This document shows positions 1-12,500 of a DNA stretch of 64,000 nt, one piece after another. The stretch comes from Campanula takesimana. Lineage: Eukaryota; Streptophyta; Magnoliopsida; Asterales; Campanulaceae. Positions within the stretch are counted from its first letter, which is position 1, and the number at the start of each line of letters is the position of its first letter. Where the stretch lies: assembly GCA_026119855.1 (NCBI GenBank), contig JAOWBW010000424.1, positions 558,001 through 622,000 on the forward strand, given 5' to 3'. The translations under genes were made by a program, and so were the position numbers. The notes under the pieces were generated by a model. The model was not told where the DNA came from and did no database searches. It saw nothing but the letters and a program-made list of their open reading frames with translations.

Positions 1-591
1 ATTGGATCACTAAACAATAATAAATTTAATAAAAAAATAAATTTAAAATAAAAATAAAAATAAGAAGACTTAATAGAAAATAGATGTGGAGTTCATATAA
101 TCTAATAACCCATTTTTATAAAATAATACTTTCAACTGTATTAAGCTTATATTGGATTTCTTGAAATTCCCATGTAGAATAGCAAACTGTAAAAGTAAAA
201 AAAATGGTAAACTTACCTCCCACCTCCCATAAATTAAAAGCAATCCTTGCGCATTGAACTGTAAGTGTTTTATCCATAAATTCAATCTTTCCATATCCAA
301 ATATTTCTTTTCTTTATCATCCTCAACATACATAAATTTGAAAATAATAACACCATATAGAAAATTATATTGCAATCAAGGAAAAAGAAAAAAAATGAAA
401 TACCATATTTGTGACAATAGTGATGATTAATTAATACAAACATAATAACAAAAACTATATTATATAAAAGTAGATTTAAGAGGAAAAAAATCAATGAAAA
501 CACAACAAGAATCTTGTTTTTTCAATTTGACAATCACCCAAAATACTAATCTTCAATTAAAGTAAATTTGAGTGTGTTTCATACCCACTAC

Positions 592-701
592 AGATAGTCA
601 TAGTGGGGTCCTCCATTAACATGCCAGAATCCATTTTTTCCATGGTCGCTGATAATGTTTTCTTCCTCGTCCAAATTTGTCCAAGAAAATTCTTCCCAAA
701 C
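592..701 (-). pseudogene. possible isolated exon of an unknown gene
   Basis: On the minus strand a 110-nt open segment has an AG acceptor just before 701 and a GT donor just after 592. Its translation is of normal composition (starts VWEEFSWTNLDEEENIIS, ends NGGPHYDY), unlike the low-complexity frames around it. A second candidate coding segment lies near 219-375 on the same strand, ending in a plausible donor at about 218. I do not recognise the product. It could be the edge of a real gene running off the left side, or a relic. Confidence 0.22.
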
Positions 702-1380
702 CTATTTAAAAAAAACATGTGAGAGAAAATAGTCAAAACCAAAACAATATGGTACATAGATACATAAAAAGAATGTTAAAAGAACGTAGAAATAAATAAG
801 AAATAAAAAAAAATACACTTTTAACTGAGAAAATAAATATAAAAAACATTTCATAGAAAAATGTACAAAGAAATCCTAAAGTGCTAATTTTAATTAAAAC
901 AAAAGAAAAAGCAATAAACAAAAGTAATCAAAATTGACAAAAATAATAAATAAAATCAAACCAAATATGAAAGTAGTAAATGAAAATGAAGACTAAAACT
1001 AAAGTCAATATGAAATCAAAAAACATAAATAAAACAAAAAAGAAGTAAAAATAAATAACAAAAGTAAATCTCACCCGAAAGAAAACACAATGAAAAAAGA
1101 AAATAAGATTTGAATTTCTAATATGTATCAAACTGTGAATTAAGAAAAAAGAAAATGAAAAACAAAAGAAATGTAAATGTAAATTAGATAGAACTACAAA
1201 TTTCAAATTTAAATTAAAAGAAAAAAAAAAAAAGAGATGAAAAATGAAGTATGAGATATGGAAGACAATTAACAATGTTACTTACATGGAGTAATAAGCA
1301 ATGGCAAATAAGCCAAAATAATCATGTCTTCCAACCCAATTGAGAGAAAACACAAGTATGAAAGGAAAAAAATGAGATGC

Positions 1381-1385
<5 letters not shown>

Positions 1386-1420
<35 letters not shown>
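1386..1420. repeat. (GA)n microsatellite
   Basis: Uninterrupted GA dinucleotide tract of about 17 units. Confidence 0.9.
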
Positions 1421-1424
<4 letters not shown>

Positions 1425-1735
1425 AATAAAATATAAAATCTGATAATAGTGGTTAGTTTACTAAAGTTTGTTTGTGTGACTTTCCAACTACTAAGTCTCT
1501 AATGCTTATTAAACATCTTCTTGCCTCTTGAAGTACTAAACTATGTCGTTTCATCCATGTTAGCTAAAGTTTTTTTATCTATTATCAAAACTAATCTAAC
1601 ACCCGTGCGTTAAAAGCATGGCAAATTTTTATTTTTTTTAAATACTTGGGCAAATAGCAGGAACTAAATTAATATAATCACTATAACTATCTCATCTTAA
1701 TTACATAACTATTAATAAATGGTTATGCAAATAAC

Positions 1736-2653
1736 GAATTTTTTTCTCAAATAATTCATTTTTAAAATAATAATTCCCAAAATACCAACCCTCCCAAATT
1801 ATTTGCCAAAATGTCCACTTTTCAGGAACTCGCTATTAGTGTTGGCGAGTTTGTAATTTTTTCGGTGAAACTCGCTTTTGTTGATAGCGAGTTTAATTTT
1901 TTTTTTCCCAATTGCTTTGGCAAATTTTAATTTTTACAGAAGTAACTGAAAATTATTTAATTTTAATTGAAATCGCTACTACCAATAGCGAGTTTGACCA
2001 AGGTTGACTGAACCCGCTTTTCTCAATATCGAGTGGCAAAACTGTAAATGTTTTATGTTTGGAACTCGCTTCTGTCAATAGCGAGTTCAGTAAACGTATT
2101 TCGGGAGTAAACGTATTGTGGGCATACAAGTCTAATGAACACTCACGAATACGATTGCTGACTCTCATTTGCCATTGCTGGAGAGGTAGAGAGTTGAAAC
2201 TGTTCCTTCAGATCTGAGCTGAAGAAGAAGAATCCCAGATTCTTTTCTACCCAGTGTGAAATCTGGTTTTAGTTCAATCAATCCGGCGATAGTTTATCTG
2301 AAATTTCGCTCAAATTCGCTACTGTTAAAAGCGAGTTCAGTAATGCTTCGCGCAAACTCGCCAATGGTAATAGCGAGTTTAGTCAACCTTTGGTCAAACT
2401 CGCTTTTGGTAGTAGCGATTTCAATTAAATGTTAATAATTTTCGGCAATTTCTGAAAAGAAAAAAAATTGGCAAAATTATTGGAAAAAAAAATTAAACTC
2501 GCTACTACCAGTAGCGAGTTTCACCGGAAAAAAATTAAATTCGCTATCACTAGTAGCGAGTTTCAAAAAAATGGACATTTTGGCAAATAGTTTGAGAGGG
2601 TTGGTATTTTGGGAATTATTATTTTAAAAATGAATTATTTGAGAAAAAAATCT
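1736..2653. mobile_element. non-autonomous Mutator-like element with 9-bp TSD
   Basis: The 9-bp direct repeat GCAAATAAC lies at 1727-1735 and 2654-2662. Inside it, the two ends are inverted copies of each other over about 95 bp (1736-1830 against 2560-2653). Long inverted termini plus a 9-bp target duplication are typical of Mutator-like elements. The interior has no transposase. It carries many copies of the word ACTCGCT and its complement AGCGAGT, in both orientations and spaced through both halves, around a short non-repeated core (about 2165-2300). Confidence 0.85.
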
Positions 2654-2786
2654 GCAAATAACTATCTCATTTTCAAGTAATTAATATTATCAAAAACTCT
2701 AAAAAAAAAAATTTAATGATTCGTATTTTTGAAAATAATATTTTTGTATTATCTTATCTTATAACGTCACATATTTTCTAACCAAT

Positions 2787-3126
2787 ATGGCTTCTCAATA
2801 TCTTTCAGAGAGAACAACTGGGTATGAAGTTGAGCCTGTTCAAGAATGGAATGCTCGGGTGAATGCTATGTGGCAGCATATGATTATGAACAATTCAAAG
2901 GAGAAGCTTAACTCTTATCTTTAAGAAGCCTAGTACATCTGTGAATAAAATAATTGTACCCATGACTTGTTCAAAAGTGCCTTCTGCTAGCTGGATGTCA
3001 GTTCTTGGACTGGGTCCCAAACTATCTTCTCCAATTCAGCAAAGCATTCTAGAGAAGCGGCCTCCTGGATCAGAGAATGGCAGCAATGAAGATGCAAAGA
3101 GTCTAGCTGAGTCGAGACCTTGGTAG
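2787..3126 (+). pseudogene. broken gene fragment, perhaps Swc5/CFDP (BCNT)-like
   Basis: An ATG at 2787 opens a 45-codon frame ending in a stop at 2922-2924. A shift of one frame there continues into a second open segment to 3126 that reads through SWMSVLGLGPKLSS and ends in NEDAKSLAESRPW. The order (a W..R..MWQ segment, a lysine-rich join, a WM..LGL segment, then a D-A-K-L tail) reminds me of plant craniofacial-development/Swc5-type proteins, a chromatin-remodelling subunit. That match is from memory and weak. No upstream exon or promoter is seen. A truncated relic is more likely than a working gene. Confidence 0.3.
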
Positions 3127-3683
3127 TTGTTTGTGCCTCTGCAATCTTTCAACGCGACCAAGGAGGGTGGAATCGAACCTCTATTATAGCTGGAGCTACT
3201 TCTTCAAGGAAATGGAGATGGAGATGGAAAATGGAAATGGAGAAAGAGACGGAGATGGGAGTAAAAATCGATGAAGAATGTCGAGAGGCGGAGAGAGAAC
3301 ATTTCTTTGGGACTCACACAAGAGTTGTGAATGAATGAATAGCTGATTCATCCAAGTGCTATCTAGAATGTTTCAAGTCTAGGCGGGAAAAGAAGTGATA
3401 AAAATCACCTCAGCTTTTATTTATTTATTGACTCTATGTATTTTCAAAAGATATTTAATTTGAATTTGCAAAACTCTATGTATTCCCTAATAAAACAATG
3501 CATTCTCAAGAAAAACTCTTTATATATGTCATCATAAAACAATGCATTTTAATTATATGAGCAGTTAAATTAGGATGATCAATGTATAAGGAGCCGAAAA
3601 GTTGGATAATTATGCATCACTTTATTGACGTTTTTAAATGCTAAGCCTACCAAGTCTATACTTTTAGTATATATATAAGAGTA

Positions 3684-4171
3684 CAGTAGAAACTCTATAA
3701 ATTAATATTCGACAAATTAATAAACTCTCTAAAATAATAAATTTGTCTGGTCCCGACTTGGGCCAGTTGAAAATTTTACAAAATTCGAAAAAATAATAAG
3801 ATAATAATTTTCCTGGGAGACCCTCTTATAATATTAGGTCCCACAAAAATCATAAATTAATAATTTTTATAATGTGAAAAGATAATTATTATAATTTAGT
3901 GAAAATATGACTCTGTAGTTATTTGTTTTCTTTTAATGTTGAAATCTAATTCGAGTTCATCTCTAATTTCTCTTACTGTATCATCAAATTTCAATACATT
4001 TCAAGTTATCATGTACGTACAATGAATTTAATTTATACAGAAATTCGAAATTCGTTGAATCAGCTAAAAACTCTTTAAATTGATCATTATTAATTTATCG
4101 GTAAATTAATAAATCTATAAGTTAATTATTTTCACCGATCCCGACATTATTAATTTATAGAGTTTTTACTG
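3684..4171. mobile_element. Emigrant-like MITE (pogo/Tc1-mariner type)
   Basis: The element begins CAGTAGAAACTCTATAAATT and its reverse complement end begins CAGTAAAAACTCTATAAATT, giving inverted termini of about 24 bp. It is flanked by TA on both sides (3682-3683 and 4172-4173). This terminus is that of the Emigrant/Lemi family of pogo-like MITEs known from Arabidopsis. Length is 488 bp, with no transposase frame. Confidence 0.8.
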
Positions 4172-4173
4172 TA

Positions 4174-5140
4174 TATGTCTATTAGGTATAACATATTCTT
4201 CAAGAATCATTGAGTTCTTTACATTAGTTTTTTATCAACTATAATTCTTAGACATATCTAGTTTCATACGTATTATTAGTACTCATACCCATAACTAAGA
4301 ATATAACTTATTATTTGTGTCTAGGTAGCAGGAACCGAAAGGTTTGGCTCTTAATGTCATGAATCTGACGTGGCAAGCTTAGGAGCAAGATTAACCAAAA
4401 ATTGGATGATGTGTCATGCCCAAAGTCATTTTCGCCTACTTTAATATACTATAGTATAGATTTCTTTTTTGAATGCGTACCTAAAAAGATTAATATGATA
4501 ACAAATACAAGAGTTAGCGTATAATGCATGAAATATTGAAATACAATACACTATATTACCGATATTGGAGCATTAATAAATCGTTGCGTCGTCTTCTTCA
4601 CATTGACTTTATTTTTGTATTGAAAACTATGAACAATGAAATTATCATTGAATCTAAAATGAGGAGGATGTCTTTTTAGTAGATGTGAGATCTTAAAAGT
4701 ACTATTTGATGAAAAAAATAAGTTTTAATGATTTTGTAGTAATATTTAGGGAAAGGAGTAGGTTTTGGGGGAAATCAATTGATATTTATGTATTCCATCA
4801 TAATTTGATGACTTTGAATAATATGTTGTCTTTTGGAATAAATGAACAATTTCAATGCCTTAAGTCATCTAATAATTCATGTTCTTGAAAGACTTGTTTC
4901 ATAAATAAAGTAAATTATTTCATGATGAATCTAACATTTGATTTCAAAAGATTTATCATATTCAATTAATCATTAAATTAGATTACATCTTTTAGGGATT
5001 AATATATGAACATATAGTTATTAGATGTTTTAATTTTTAATTTAATTTGATTTATAAATAAAGACTTTTGATAATCCAAAATCAACTACTCATTCATCTC
5101 CCTTTAAGATTTGTAACATAATAATAAAAAAAAGGTTAAT
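4174..5140. other. AT-rich intergenic, nothing recognised
   Basis: No domain-bearing frame, RNA gene or repeat boundary seen. The 60-codon plus-strand frame at 4706-4888 has no recognisable features. Confidence 0.5.
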
Positions 5141-5552
5141 GACAATTTAGGGCTTGAAATGTATTCGACGGGGGGGGGGTGAACTTTTTTATTCTACACA
5201 TCAGGGCTTGACATGCCAAATTCTCGCCAATTAAGGGCTTTTTGACGGAATTTGTTAGAAAATTCAGTTAAATCAACAAAAAGGACGAATTTGTAACTGA
5301 TATCAAGTTTTAGGGGCTTTAGTGAATATATAGAAACTTAAATGGTAAAAAATTAAATGTACACTATTTTATGCATATTCTTAAAGTTATTTTTTTTTTG
5401 GATTATCAGATTAAACACACACACAAACACACACCAGATCTATGGATCTACAAACACACGAACACACACACATGAACAAACACACCAGATTTAAAACAAA
5501 ACACAAACAAATCACAAATCAAAAATTCAAAATTCAAAAATCCGATTTTGAG

Positions 5553-5565
5553 AAAGAGAGAAAGA

Positions 5566-5600
<35 letters not shown>
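5553..5600. repeat. (GA)n microsatellite
   Basis: Near-perfect AG/GA tract inside the inverted-repeat element. A second GA tract lies at 5813-5854. Confidence 0.85.
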
Positions 5601-5601
<1 letters not shown>

Positions 5602-5630
5602 AACAAAGAGAGAAGAATACTGATCTGAAG

Positions 5631-5809
5631 TTGAAGGCGGCGGCGGCGACGGCGACTGAGGTGATAATGGCGACGTTTTCTATGCGGATGGAACCATGGA
5701 GATGGGAAAGAAGAAGTGTGATGGAGTGCTGGGAAGGGAAAGCGGTGGTGAGTAGACGGTGGGAGGGGTGGCGGGGAGACGGTGGGAGTGGTGGCGGCGG
5801 GAGGTTGGG

Positions 5810-5859
<50 letters not shown>

Positions 5860-5870
5860 GCTGCTAGGTT
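5631..5870 (+). other. GC-rich exon-like block, probably captured
   Basis: A GC-rich open frame (78 codons) starts with a run of GGC/GCG codons and ends in Glu-Arg repeats created by the GA microsatellite. Its base composition differs sharply from the surrounding AT-rich DNA. It lies between the two arms of an inverted-repeat transposon, as in Pack-MULEs. No protein family is recognised, and I do not call it a gene. Confidence 0.35.
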
Positions 5871-6470
5871 TTGAGAAGAAATAAAAGGGGAGGGAAGGTA
5901 ATGTTTAGGTTTATATGGTATGTGGGTTTTATTTTTGGAGTGGGCCAGCCCATTTAATTAATTAGGATAAGTTAATTATATTTACTTCAAAAGACTTGGT
6001 CAACATAAAGTCAGGTTTACCAAAATCCTATTTCGAGCGGGGCGGAGGGGGTATAATTTTCTTAATATCCTTTAATTATGATTATTTGAAGAAAAAAAAT
6101 AACTTTAAGAATATGCATAAAATAGTGTACATTTAATTTTTTACCCTTTAAGTTTCTATATATTCACTAAAGCCTGATATCAATTACAAATTCGTCCGTT
6201 TTGTTGATTTAACTGACTTTTCTAACAAATTCCGTCAAAAAGCCCTTAATTGACGAGAATTTGGCATGTCAAGCCCTAATGTGTAGAATAAAAAAGGTTC
6301 AGGCCCCCCGCCGAAGACCCCCATACTTTTCTAACAAAGTCCGTTTTTTACCCTTGATTCACGATGAATCTGTTCTTAGATTTCAAAGTCACTCCTTAGT
6401 GATTTTAGTTGAAAATAAAAAGTCACTTCTTAATTTATTGCATCTATGACCAACGTAGTCTAGTACTCTA

Positions 6471-6753
6471 TACTCCATCCGTCCCATTTTAAACTTCAAA
6501 AATTTTCATTTTGGTTGTCCAATTTTAAACTTCAAAACCTAAAAAGGAAAGTTTTTTTTTTTTTTTTTTAATTTTTTTAATTTTTATACTTCTTTATTTG
6601 TGAGCCCCACATGTTATACTCACAACAATTACCCACTAACCATTCCCTACTCCACTCTCTCTCCTATCAAACCATCTACACTCACAACGCATCACCTTTT
6701 TCTTAATTCTTGATCCCATTTTTTTTAAAGTTTAAATTGGGACGGATGAAGTA
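6471..6753. mobile_element. Stowaway-like MITE
   Basis: Begins TACTCCATCCGTCCCATTTT and ends AATTGGGACGGATGAAGTA; the ends are inverted copies with terminal TA. Interior AT-rich. Confidence 0.7.
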
Positions 6754-7208
6754 TATAAGAATATATGTTCTATTAGGTATCATTCTCTTCTTACAGAATC
6801 ACTATAAAGGTAACATGATTCATTATGTATCTATTTATATCCTTATTTTACTATTTATATCCTTATTTTATATAGATTATCGACTTACATATCTATGGTT
6901 ATTACATTTTATTTTAACATAGGAGAATGCCAAAAGACTCTATGATTGCAAATGTCATATTACATGGCATCATCTAAATCAATATAAATCCATTTAAGGC
7001 TTATGTGTCATTCCTATGGTTGGTTTTACCAACTTTAAAATACTATAAGTATAGATTTTGTGTCCAATTAAAGTGGGCCGAAGTAGTTTCTAATGAAAAG
7101 GACGGAATGTCCACAAGTTACAATTCAATGAAAAAAAATGAAGTGGATTTTCATGTGTCTGCTACAGCCCATAGCCCATAGGGGTTGAGTTTAAACGAAA
7201 CATCAATT

Positions 7209-7421
7209 CGGCCCAAACTTATAAATCCCGGCCCATTAAAACACAACCTGCTTGCTTCCTTCCTTCTAGAAAAATGTCTTAGCGTTCTTCCAACGCTTTT
7301 TTGTTTTTTTAAGTTCCCTCTTTCATCCGTTCAAACCACCGGCTCTTTCTCTCTCTCTCTCTCTCTCTCACTGTATCGTCTCCTTCTTCTACCACCTTCC
7401 CCTCTGCGGAAATTAGGGTTT
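7209..7421 (+). promoter_or_regulatory. RAE1 core promoter and 5' leader elements
   Basis: Upstream of the RAE1 start are two GGCCCA motifs (7210-7215, 7230-7235), a TATA-like TTATAAAT between them, a pyrimidine tract of CT repeats (about 7346-7370), and a telo-box-like TTAGGGTTT (7413-7421). GGCCCA (site II) plus telo-box is a combination known from growth-related and housekeeping plant promoters. The function here is inferred. Confidence 0.5.
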
Positions 7422-7463
7422 CATCTGTAGCAGAGTTGTACTATTCCATCACCTACCAATTCG

Positions 7464-9518
7464 ATGTCGACTTTCGGCATTGCTTCTGCCGGCAATTCAA
7501 ACCCCAACAAATCCGCGGAGGTACGATCTCTTCACTAACATTCACTGGGGTTTAATAATTTGTTTCTCTTTTGTTACGATTTCTGGTTGTTTGCAGTTGA
7601 ATGAACTGAGCTTTGACATTTGTGAATTCGTTTAATTTTATTGGTTCATATTGTTTGTATTTTGTGTAGATCGTGTCGCCTCCTACTGATTCTGTATCAA
7701 GCCTTTGTTTTAGTCCCAAGGCCAATTACCTCGTTGCTACTTCTTGGGATAACCAGGTTTGTGTGCTTCAACCTTTCAGCTGCAATTACCTTTTCTATTT
7801 TGTTTGTTTACTTTATTCCTCAAATACCTAATTGCTGTCTCAACATGTTACTATTGTTGTGCACTTATTGGACGGTGTAGCATTATTTGTCAATGTGTGC
7901 TGTTTTTATTTCTTGCTCTATGGGGTTCTTATGTTGGTGTATGGATTTTAGTTATTGAAATATCCTGTTAGTGGTACGGTGGATACTCACTTTCTCAATT
8001 TGTATGATGATCTTGTTTGGAGTTCTTTGCATGCTAAAAGAGATCTTAGGGTAATTGTGTGATTTTGGGATCCTGCCACATCCATCTTAGATGGTCATTA
8101 TTTTTAGTTATTGAAAGTTGAAAGTTGTTAGTTAGTAGTATAGGAACGGGCTAGTTTTTGATATCACAATCATTGTTAACAATATGAAATACTTTTGTTT
8201 TGAGCCCTTTGCAACTCAAGAAGGTTTCCATGTGATTCTGGGGACATAAATTAACTCATCACTTCCTCTCACACATACATACAGTGGCGGAGCCAGGAAT
8301 TTTCATTAACGGGGGCAAAGACTGGGAAACAAAAAAAATATAACTGTATTTTCGTCAATGGGGGCAAAAGAAAATTCTAGTGTACTATATAATTTTCATT
8401 CCTTATGCAGTTTCTGGTAATTTTCATTGATGTACCAAAATTTTCACAGGTACGTTGTTGGGAGGTATCAAAGAATGGAACCTCTATTGGCTCCCAGCCC
8501 AAGGCATCAATAGCACACGACCAGCCTGTAATACATCTCCTACTTGCTACGCCATTTTATTATTTCGTCCATGCTTTTTGTTACGTTAGCTGTGAAACGG
8601 ACTTATTTTCTTCTCGTGCTTGAAGGTTTTGTGCTCAACTTGGAAGGATGACGGGTCAACTGTCTTCTCTGGAGGCTGTGATAAGCAAGCAAAGATGTGG
8701 CCATTAGGTGGTAGCCAACCAGTAACTGTAGCAATGCATGATGCTCCCATTAAGGAGATTGCTTGGATCCCAGAAATGAGTCTTTTGGTCACGGGAAGCT
8801 GGGACAAGACCCTTCGGTGAGAGTTGATTCTGATTCTTTTTAACCTAGCGAGACCGTCTATGTTGGTGTGAATTGTTCTCATGATGCTGACCTTAAAACT
8901 TTTAAAATAGTGTGATATTTCCCCAGCGTGCTTCCATTAGTTATTTGCTTCACCTTTTAATTGCTTATTTTCATTAATCGGTACTTGGTACCAGTTAGAA
9001 TGCATTATTAGGCTGCGTTGATTTGCATTAAGGCGTGTATTATTTTTAGTTGAACCGGTTCTGCATTGGTCATTAATCTTCACCGTTTACTACTACATGG
9101 TTGAAAAATATGATATTCTAGTGGCACCTCGAGAGGAAATTTGCAACAATGTTTGCCTATCTGGACAACAATGTTCTAATATCACCTTGTAGTGTAGTGT
9201 ATGTGCCTTCATACCTATGGGAAGAGCTGTTTCTACTATTTATTCTCTCTGTCTTTCCTGCCTTTTCTGCTGCGTATTAATCTTTCTTATGAAGATGCAT
9301 TTTTTGTACTCCCTCAGTTTTATTTAGATTGGCCAACTTTTCCTTTTTAGCAGTCTCAATTTTGCCACTTAAGTTTCCAATGGACATGAGGTATATTTTT
9401 TTAATATACCCCTTATTAAGTTGAGTCGTCTCAAAACAAACCAATTGTTAGCTGTACTGTTAAGACATTTTTGTACAAAATAGAGATTTTGGAGGGCGAA
9501 AATCCATGTGGATGATTT

Positions 9519-9549
<31 letters not shown>

Positions 9550-12500
9550 TATATATATATATTATATATATTTATTTATTTATTTATTTTTATTTTTTTT
9601 GATCCCCCCCTTTATATACATACATACACACATGCATGTATATATATATTTCTATTATTTTTTCTTTTTCTTCCCACATACTGTATTTCTTCTTAGCTTT
9701 CACATTTCCCCCCTCACCTCTTTTCATTAACGATTCCATATGATGATTCATGTTAGCCGACCTCAAACATTGTTGGGACTAAGCCTATGTTGTTGTTCTT
9801 GTTGTTGTTGTTGTGGACTTTAAATATGAGACTAAGGGACTACTGACATGCAAAGAGAAGCCCGAGTTTTCCTTCTAGCTTTTTATCACTTCCACAGCTT
9901 TCTATTTTATGATGAAAGGGTGTTGGAGGTGGGTGAGTTTAATTTGAGTTGCAGTTACTCTTTATAGTTGATTTATCATCTGCTAGAGTAGCATTTTCAT
10001 CTTTTAACTAGTGAATAGAAAAAAATCCTATGTTATATCGGTCTTCCTCTTCCTTCAGTATCCATTGCATTCCCTTTTCCTTTTCTTGTGGAAATCCTAG
10101 ACAATATTCTAGCTGTCTTTGGCCCAGGTTTCCTGGTGGCTATTAATCACCCCCATTGCCTAACGTGTCTTCAATATATGAGTTATGGAGTTGAGGGGGG
10201 TTGACTTTCATGTCCACTTCTTGTTTATTCAATTCTGACTTTACTTTGTCCCTTAGCAACTTTATTTTCTTACGTTTGTCTGATATGTTTTGACTTACAA
10301 AACACTCCCAGTTTTCTCTGTATGCAATTTTTTTTCTCCCTACATTTCTGTTCTTTTTCTTTGCTCACGTTAACCGCAAAAATCCTTTTCTTTTAGGTAC
10401 TGGGACTTGAGACAACAAACTCCTGTGCATACACAACAACTTCCTGAGCGCTGTTATGCACTTACAGTGAGACATCCCCTGATGGTTGTTGGCACAGCAG
10501 ATAAAAATCTTATAGTATTCAACTTGCAGAACCCTCAGGTACTGTTGTACTGACTCTTTATTGTCCAATTGCTGGAAGATGGTTCAAATGGGTTCATTGA
10601 CCATGAGAAAAGACTACCTAAACTTCTGCACTGTTATTAGCAGGGGTACAGGGAACAGTTTTTTACCCATTGCTTTCGAAGCACATTTCATTTCAGTTGG
10701 TTATAATTGGACAAAGCTGCAGAGATTTTTTTTTAAAAAAATATTATTATTTTGAAGTGTTCATGTTATGTATTGTTGATATAAAAAAAAAAGGGCAGCC
10801 CTGTGCACAAGGCATCCCCGCATAGCGAGGGTCCGGGGAAGGGTCCCCACCACAAGGGTGAAATGTAGGCAAACCTTACCTTGCATTGCAAGAGGCTGCT
10901 TCCATGACTTGAACCCGTGACCTCCAGGTCACACGGCAACACCTTAACCGGTGTACCAAGGCTCCCCTTCTTATGTATTGTTGATATCATACTATATTTA
11001 ATCCACAAAGGCCAAGCAGCCTCCGGACTAAATGCTTTCCTAGTCTAAGGTAAAGGAAAAGCCAAACTAGTAAGGGTGGAATTGTAAAATGAAAGATCCC
11101 CATTTCTCAACAATGGACCAGCAGAAAGAAACTAAAAAAAAAAAGTGTGAATCAGACTCAGAGACTGTTTGCCGTTCAATACTATTTATTGTAATTGCGA
11201 TTTCATTGAGGTGATTGCGGTTTCATATCTTGACTGATTTTGAAGAGAGGGGGATATTATGTAAAGCCTGTTTCGGTTTCACATTTTATATGAAAAGAAT
11301 ATTACAATATAAAATGGCAAAAGAGAGAACGCAATGATGACATGTGTCTGCTTCAATCGTGTGCATGTGGCAGGGGTTATATAAAGAGTAGCATACTGTG
11401 AAAGTGGACACATATGGCTCAGGATAAATTACGTAAAAGAAAGCATTTGTACCATTTTGTGAATCAAAGAGCCCTTTTCGAAGCCTTTTGTTTGTGCATT
11501 ATGCACCCAGCTAGGGAAAAAGAGTAGTTGTACTCGCTTAGAGATGGCTGGAAATAAAGTCAGGTTTATGAAGAACATAACAGATGCTGCTTTATAAATT
11601 TCCTTTAGTTATATTTGAGGGTGAGGCTACAATGTGTGCTCTTTGTTGTTATATTTAGAGTTCATCTCTGATATCTCCCGAAATGTTAAATATCCGCCAG
11701 TTGTAAGGTTTGCAAGATCTCAGTTCCATATACAGAAATTATATATTTGCCTTTTAAAGTTCCGTGTTTGATCTTATAATTTATTTTGGCTTTTGCTTCA
11801 CTTGACAATTGTTCAACAACAGGCTGAGTTTAAGAGAATTACTTCACCCCTTAAGTACCAGACTAGGTGTGTTGCTGCCTTTCCAGATCAACAAGGTTTC
11901 CTCGTAAGTTTCGTATTCATCTTATCATGCTATTACCCTTAATGTTGCTTGAATCTGCATCTGATTTGATATGTGAAATAAGTTCAAGGTATACTCTATT
12001 GCATAACGTGCTTATACTAGGGGCTATTGAACTCCATTAGCAGCATTACACTAGATAATAAAAATATTGCAGAATCTGAATTGCTTGTTGGGGCAGGAGT
12101 TAGGACATGTTTGGTTTTAGTTGGCCACAAATTAGGAGCTAACTTGCTGCTGTACAACTGCATTCAGTATCTTTAGTTGTCGATTCTCATAGTCTGTGCT
12201 CGTTTTATGCTCAGTGTCACTGTGCAATTTGTGGAAACTTATTGCCAGAATTGTGGTCATAAAAGGGATAATCATGTGGTGAACTCCACCCACTCGGAGG
12301 TTCGAGAAAATTGATGGGCTTATTAATTCAATTTGTTATTAAGGTTTTGTATGATGATGGGCATATTAGTGTCATTTGTTGATACGATGTTAATCGAGAT
12401 GCTCGACAATATCTGTATGTCAATGTTCTTACCGAACTAGTTACTTGTGACCTATAACTTTCTAGTGAACTTGCACACATAAGTTATTTATAAACTTTAT

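Larger units (their letters stand above)
1..1735. other. AT-rich stretch, no confident gene
   Basis: Mostly A/T-rich DNA with oligo-A runs and a GA dinucleotide microsatellite. Many minus-strand open frames exist but are phenylalanine-rich translations of A-rich DNA and carry no recognisable domain. The only gene-like part is the short exon candidate listed separately. Confidence 0.6.
5160..6320. mobile_element. long inverted-repeat element (Mutator-like), with GC-rich insert
   Basis: About 230 bp near the left end (5170-5400) reappears inverted at 6095-6315. The shared words include GGGCTTGACATGCCAAATTC and ATGCATATTCTTAAAGTTAT. The middle holds CA-rich and GA-rich microsatellites and a GC-rich, exon-like block (5630-5870). 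I could not find a target-site duplication, so the class is inferred from terminal length only, and the borders are good to about 20 bp. Confidence 0.6.

Noticed and set aside
9506..9730. Two overlapping Ile/Tyr/Phe-rich frames
   Set aside because: Produced by the TTTA/TA microsatellite in RAE1 intron 4.
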